Source of the DNA: Stutzerimonas stutzeri
GTDB taxonomy: Bacteria; Pseudomonadota; Gammaproteobacteria; Pseudomonadales; Pseudomonadaceae
DNA: 64,000 bases
NCBI GenBank assembly: GCA_002339675.1
Contig: DDKB01000013.1
Span: forward strand, 308,051-372,050
Direction: 5' to 3'
Shown: positions 62,807 through 64,000 of the stretch, piece by piece
Layout: the number at the start of each line of letters is the position of its first letter
Position numbering within the stretch: the stretch's first letter is position 1
Made by a program: the position numbers and the translations under genes
Notes under the pieces: generated by a model
Databases searched by the model: none
What the model was told of the DNA's origin: nothing
What the model saw: the letters and a program-made list of their open reading frames with translations, nothing else

Positions 62807-63715
62807 TCATTGGCGCCTAGCCCACGGGGCAAACAGGGCGCGCAGCAGGCGGGATAAGAACTTGGGTACATCAATCTCGGCGATCAGCAGAGCTGAAAAG
62901 ATGAGAGCTGCACCGGCCAGGGTTCTTCCATCCAAGGTTTCGCCAAGGAGCATCGCTCCCGCGAATGCTGCGAAGATGGGCTCGAACAGGTAGGTCAGGG
63001 CTACTTTTTCTTCTTCGAGATACTTCTGCGCAGCACTCTGAACCGCGTACATGAAGGCTGTGGCGAGCAACGCGCAGAACAGAACTCCTTCCCAGAAGGA
63101 GGAATCCATTGGGGCCCATTCGGCCCTAGCGTCGAAAAGTGCAGCAAAAAGGCATCCAGTAGCGCAGGTAGCCAGCGCAGTGATGACCGTAAGCATCGAG
63201 TCGTACTTATGCGAGAAGAAGCCAACCGTGAGCACATATGCGGCAAAAAAGACTGCACAGCACATGATCCAGATGTCACCTGGATTCAGAGTAAGCCCGG
63301 CCCTCGTAACGATCAGATAGAGCCCTGTCAGCGCGACGGCGCAGCAGAGCCAGATTCGAGGCTCGACGCGCTTCCGAAAGAGAGCCCACTTGAAGACCGG
63401 GATGAGCAATACATCCAGGCCAGTGATGAAGGCGGTGTTGGTGATGCTGGTGTGCTGAAGCCCGACAGTCTGGAAAATGTTACCCAAACACAAGGGTAGA
63501 CCTATGGCCACGCCGGCCAGGAGCGTTTCTTTGTTGATCAGTTTCAGCCGTCTGAAAAAGATCACGCAAAGCACTAGCGTAGCGAGTGCGAACTTGTACC
63601 CCAGGAATACGAAGGGTGACCCGTCCGCAACACCCACTTTGGTGAAGGCAAACGAAATCCCCCAGAACGCGGTTCCGAGGATTAACAGGCATAGATATGT
63701 CTGACGAACAGGCAT
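62807..63715 (-). CDS. EamA-family (DMT superfamily) transporter
   Basis: 302 residues with ten hydrophobic helices in two EamA repeats (FWGISFAFTKVGVADGSP ... GLQHTSITNTAFITGLDVLLIP; second half AQKYLEEEKVALTYLFEPIFAAFAGAMLLGE). Probably exports or imports a small metabolite. ATG 63715 (MPVRQTYL) is preferred over 63730, which lacks a ribosome site. No clear partner. Likely a chromosomal gene outside the metal island. Confidence 0.85.
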   Translation of the reverse strand: MPVRQTYLCLLILGTAFWGISFAFTKVGVADGSPFVFLGYKFALATLVLCVIFFRRLKLINKETLLAGVAIGLPLCLGNIFQTVGLQHTSITNTAFITGLDVLLIPVFKWALFRKRVEPRIWLCCAVALTGLYLIVTRAGLTLNPGDIWIMCCAVFFAAYVLTVGFFSHKYDSMLTVITALATCATGCLFAALFDARAEWAPMDSSFWEGVLFCALLATAFMYAVQSAAQKYLEEEKVALTYLFEPIFAAFAGAMLLGETLDGRTLAGAALIFSALLIAEIDVPKFLSRLLRALFAPWARRQ

Positions 63716-64000
63716 GCGAAAACCATCCATTCAAATTGGAGTGGTTAGAGCATGCGGAGAGGCCGCAAGAAAGCCCGAGTTTGCCTTCAATCTCTTCTCT
63801 AACGTTAAGGCAAGTCGGTAAAGCGCTTTCATCTGCCGCTATTAATCAATCTGGGGCAGCAGGCTGTCAACAGGTGCTACAAACCAGTCTGCAGCAAGCT
63901 GCCATCGACAGATGGCTACAACATGGCACCCGATGCACTGTCGCCAGCTTCCGCTTCTGGCCGGTTAGCGACCATTTTTCTGGCTAGCCATGCTTGTCCT
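63716..64000. other. End of window, no gene supported
   Basis: An open frame on the plus strand has no recognisable features. One copy, on the minus strand, of the CCGGCCAGAAGC repeat lies at 63948-63966. Confidence 0.4.

Noticed and set aside
63697..63987. 96-codon plus-strand frame at window end
   Set aside because: Overlaps the EamA start region and has no recognisable features.

Overview
The window is high-GC gammaproteobacterial DNA, most likely from Pseudomonas sensu lato (a Stutzerimonas-like species fits). The evidence is an MvaT/H-NS-type silencer, PtrA-like small proteins, an OprD-type porin, CadR and CopA/CopB-style copper proteins. Identification rests on protein recognition only; no search was run. 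No rRNA, tRNA or CRISPR array was seen.

Region 1 (1-11161) is a catabolic cluster for a small nitrogen compound, probably a cyclic ureide or imide. One minus-strand operon encodes a periplasmic binding protein, a permease and an ATPase, then an NAD-dependent epimerase-like protein, an SDR, a metal-dependent amidohydrolase, an Asp/Glu-racemase-superfamily enzyme and a dihydropyrimidinase/hydantoinase that runs off the left edge. A divergent operon encodes a GntR/FCD regulator, an amidase-signature enzyme and a hydantoin-racemase-like protein. Both racemase-fold proteins have altered catalytic cysteines.

Region 2 (11162-30036) starts with a degraded stretch and an RHH-EVE-like gene. It then carries an ArsR/BASS-transporter pair, a CopR/CopS-type two-component system, an OprD porin, a complete czcICBA Zn/Cd/Co efflux operon, a PtrA-like peptide, a zinc CDF pump, a methyltransferase and a dsbB/dsbA-like pair.

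Region 3 (29465-37278) is a mobile-element graveyard: remnants of a BASS transporter, a 5'-nucleotidase, an IS3 element and a Tn3-family transposon. Intact genes lie among them: a DUF262 protein, a tyrosine recombinase, a cadR/CDF pair and a HAD hydrolase.

Region 4 (37446-59748) is a copper/silver island. It holds a P1B-ATPase, a cusCBA-cusF efflux operon, PtrA-like and Met/His-rich small proteins, an orphan sensor kinase, an unrecognised ATP-grasp-like protein, a DUF305 protein, a Cys-rich Csp-type copper store, a His-rich cytochrome c, copB, an MDHG-repeat protein, the multicopper oxidase copA, ptrA and an orphan CopR-type regulator. Sites of the form ATTACA-N4-TGTAAT precede most of these units, and precede the porin and the 25.8-27.5 kb genes, so one metal-responsive regulon probably links regions 2 and 4.

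Region 5 (59749-64000) has an mvaT-like silencer, an AT-rich TniQ-like orphan next to repeats that look like transposon-end sites, an unknown gene and an EamA transporter.

The most unusual signal is a shared GCTCCNTTGG motif just upstream of three minus-strand intrinsic terminators (near 17.1, 25.7 and 58.9 kb). At 58.9 kb no protein gene precedes it but a CopR-type box does, which suggests metal-regulated small RNAs carrying an anti-Shine-Dalgarno sequence.
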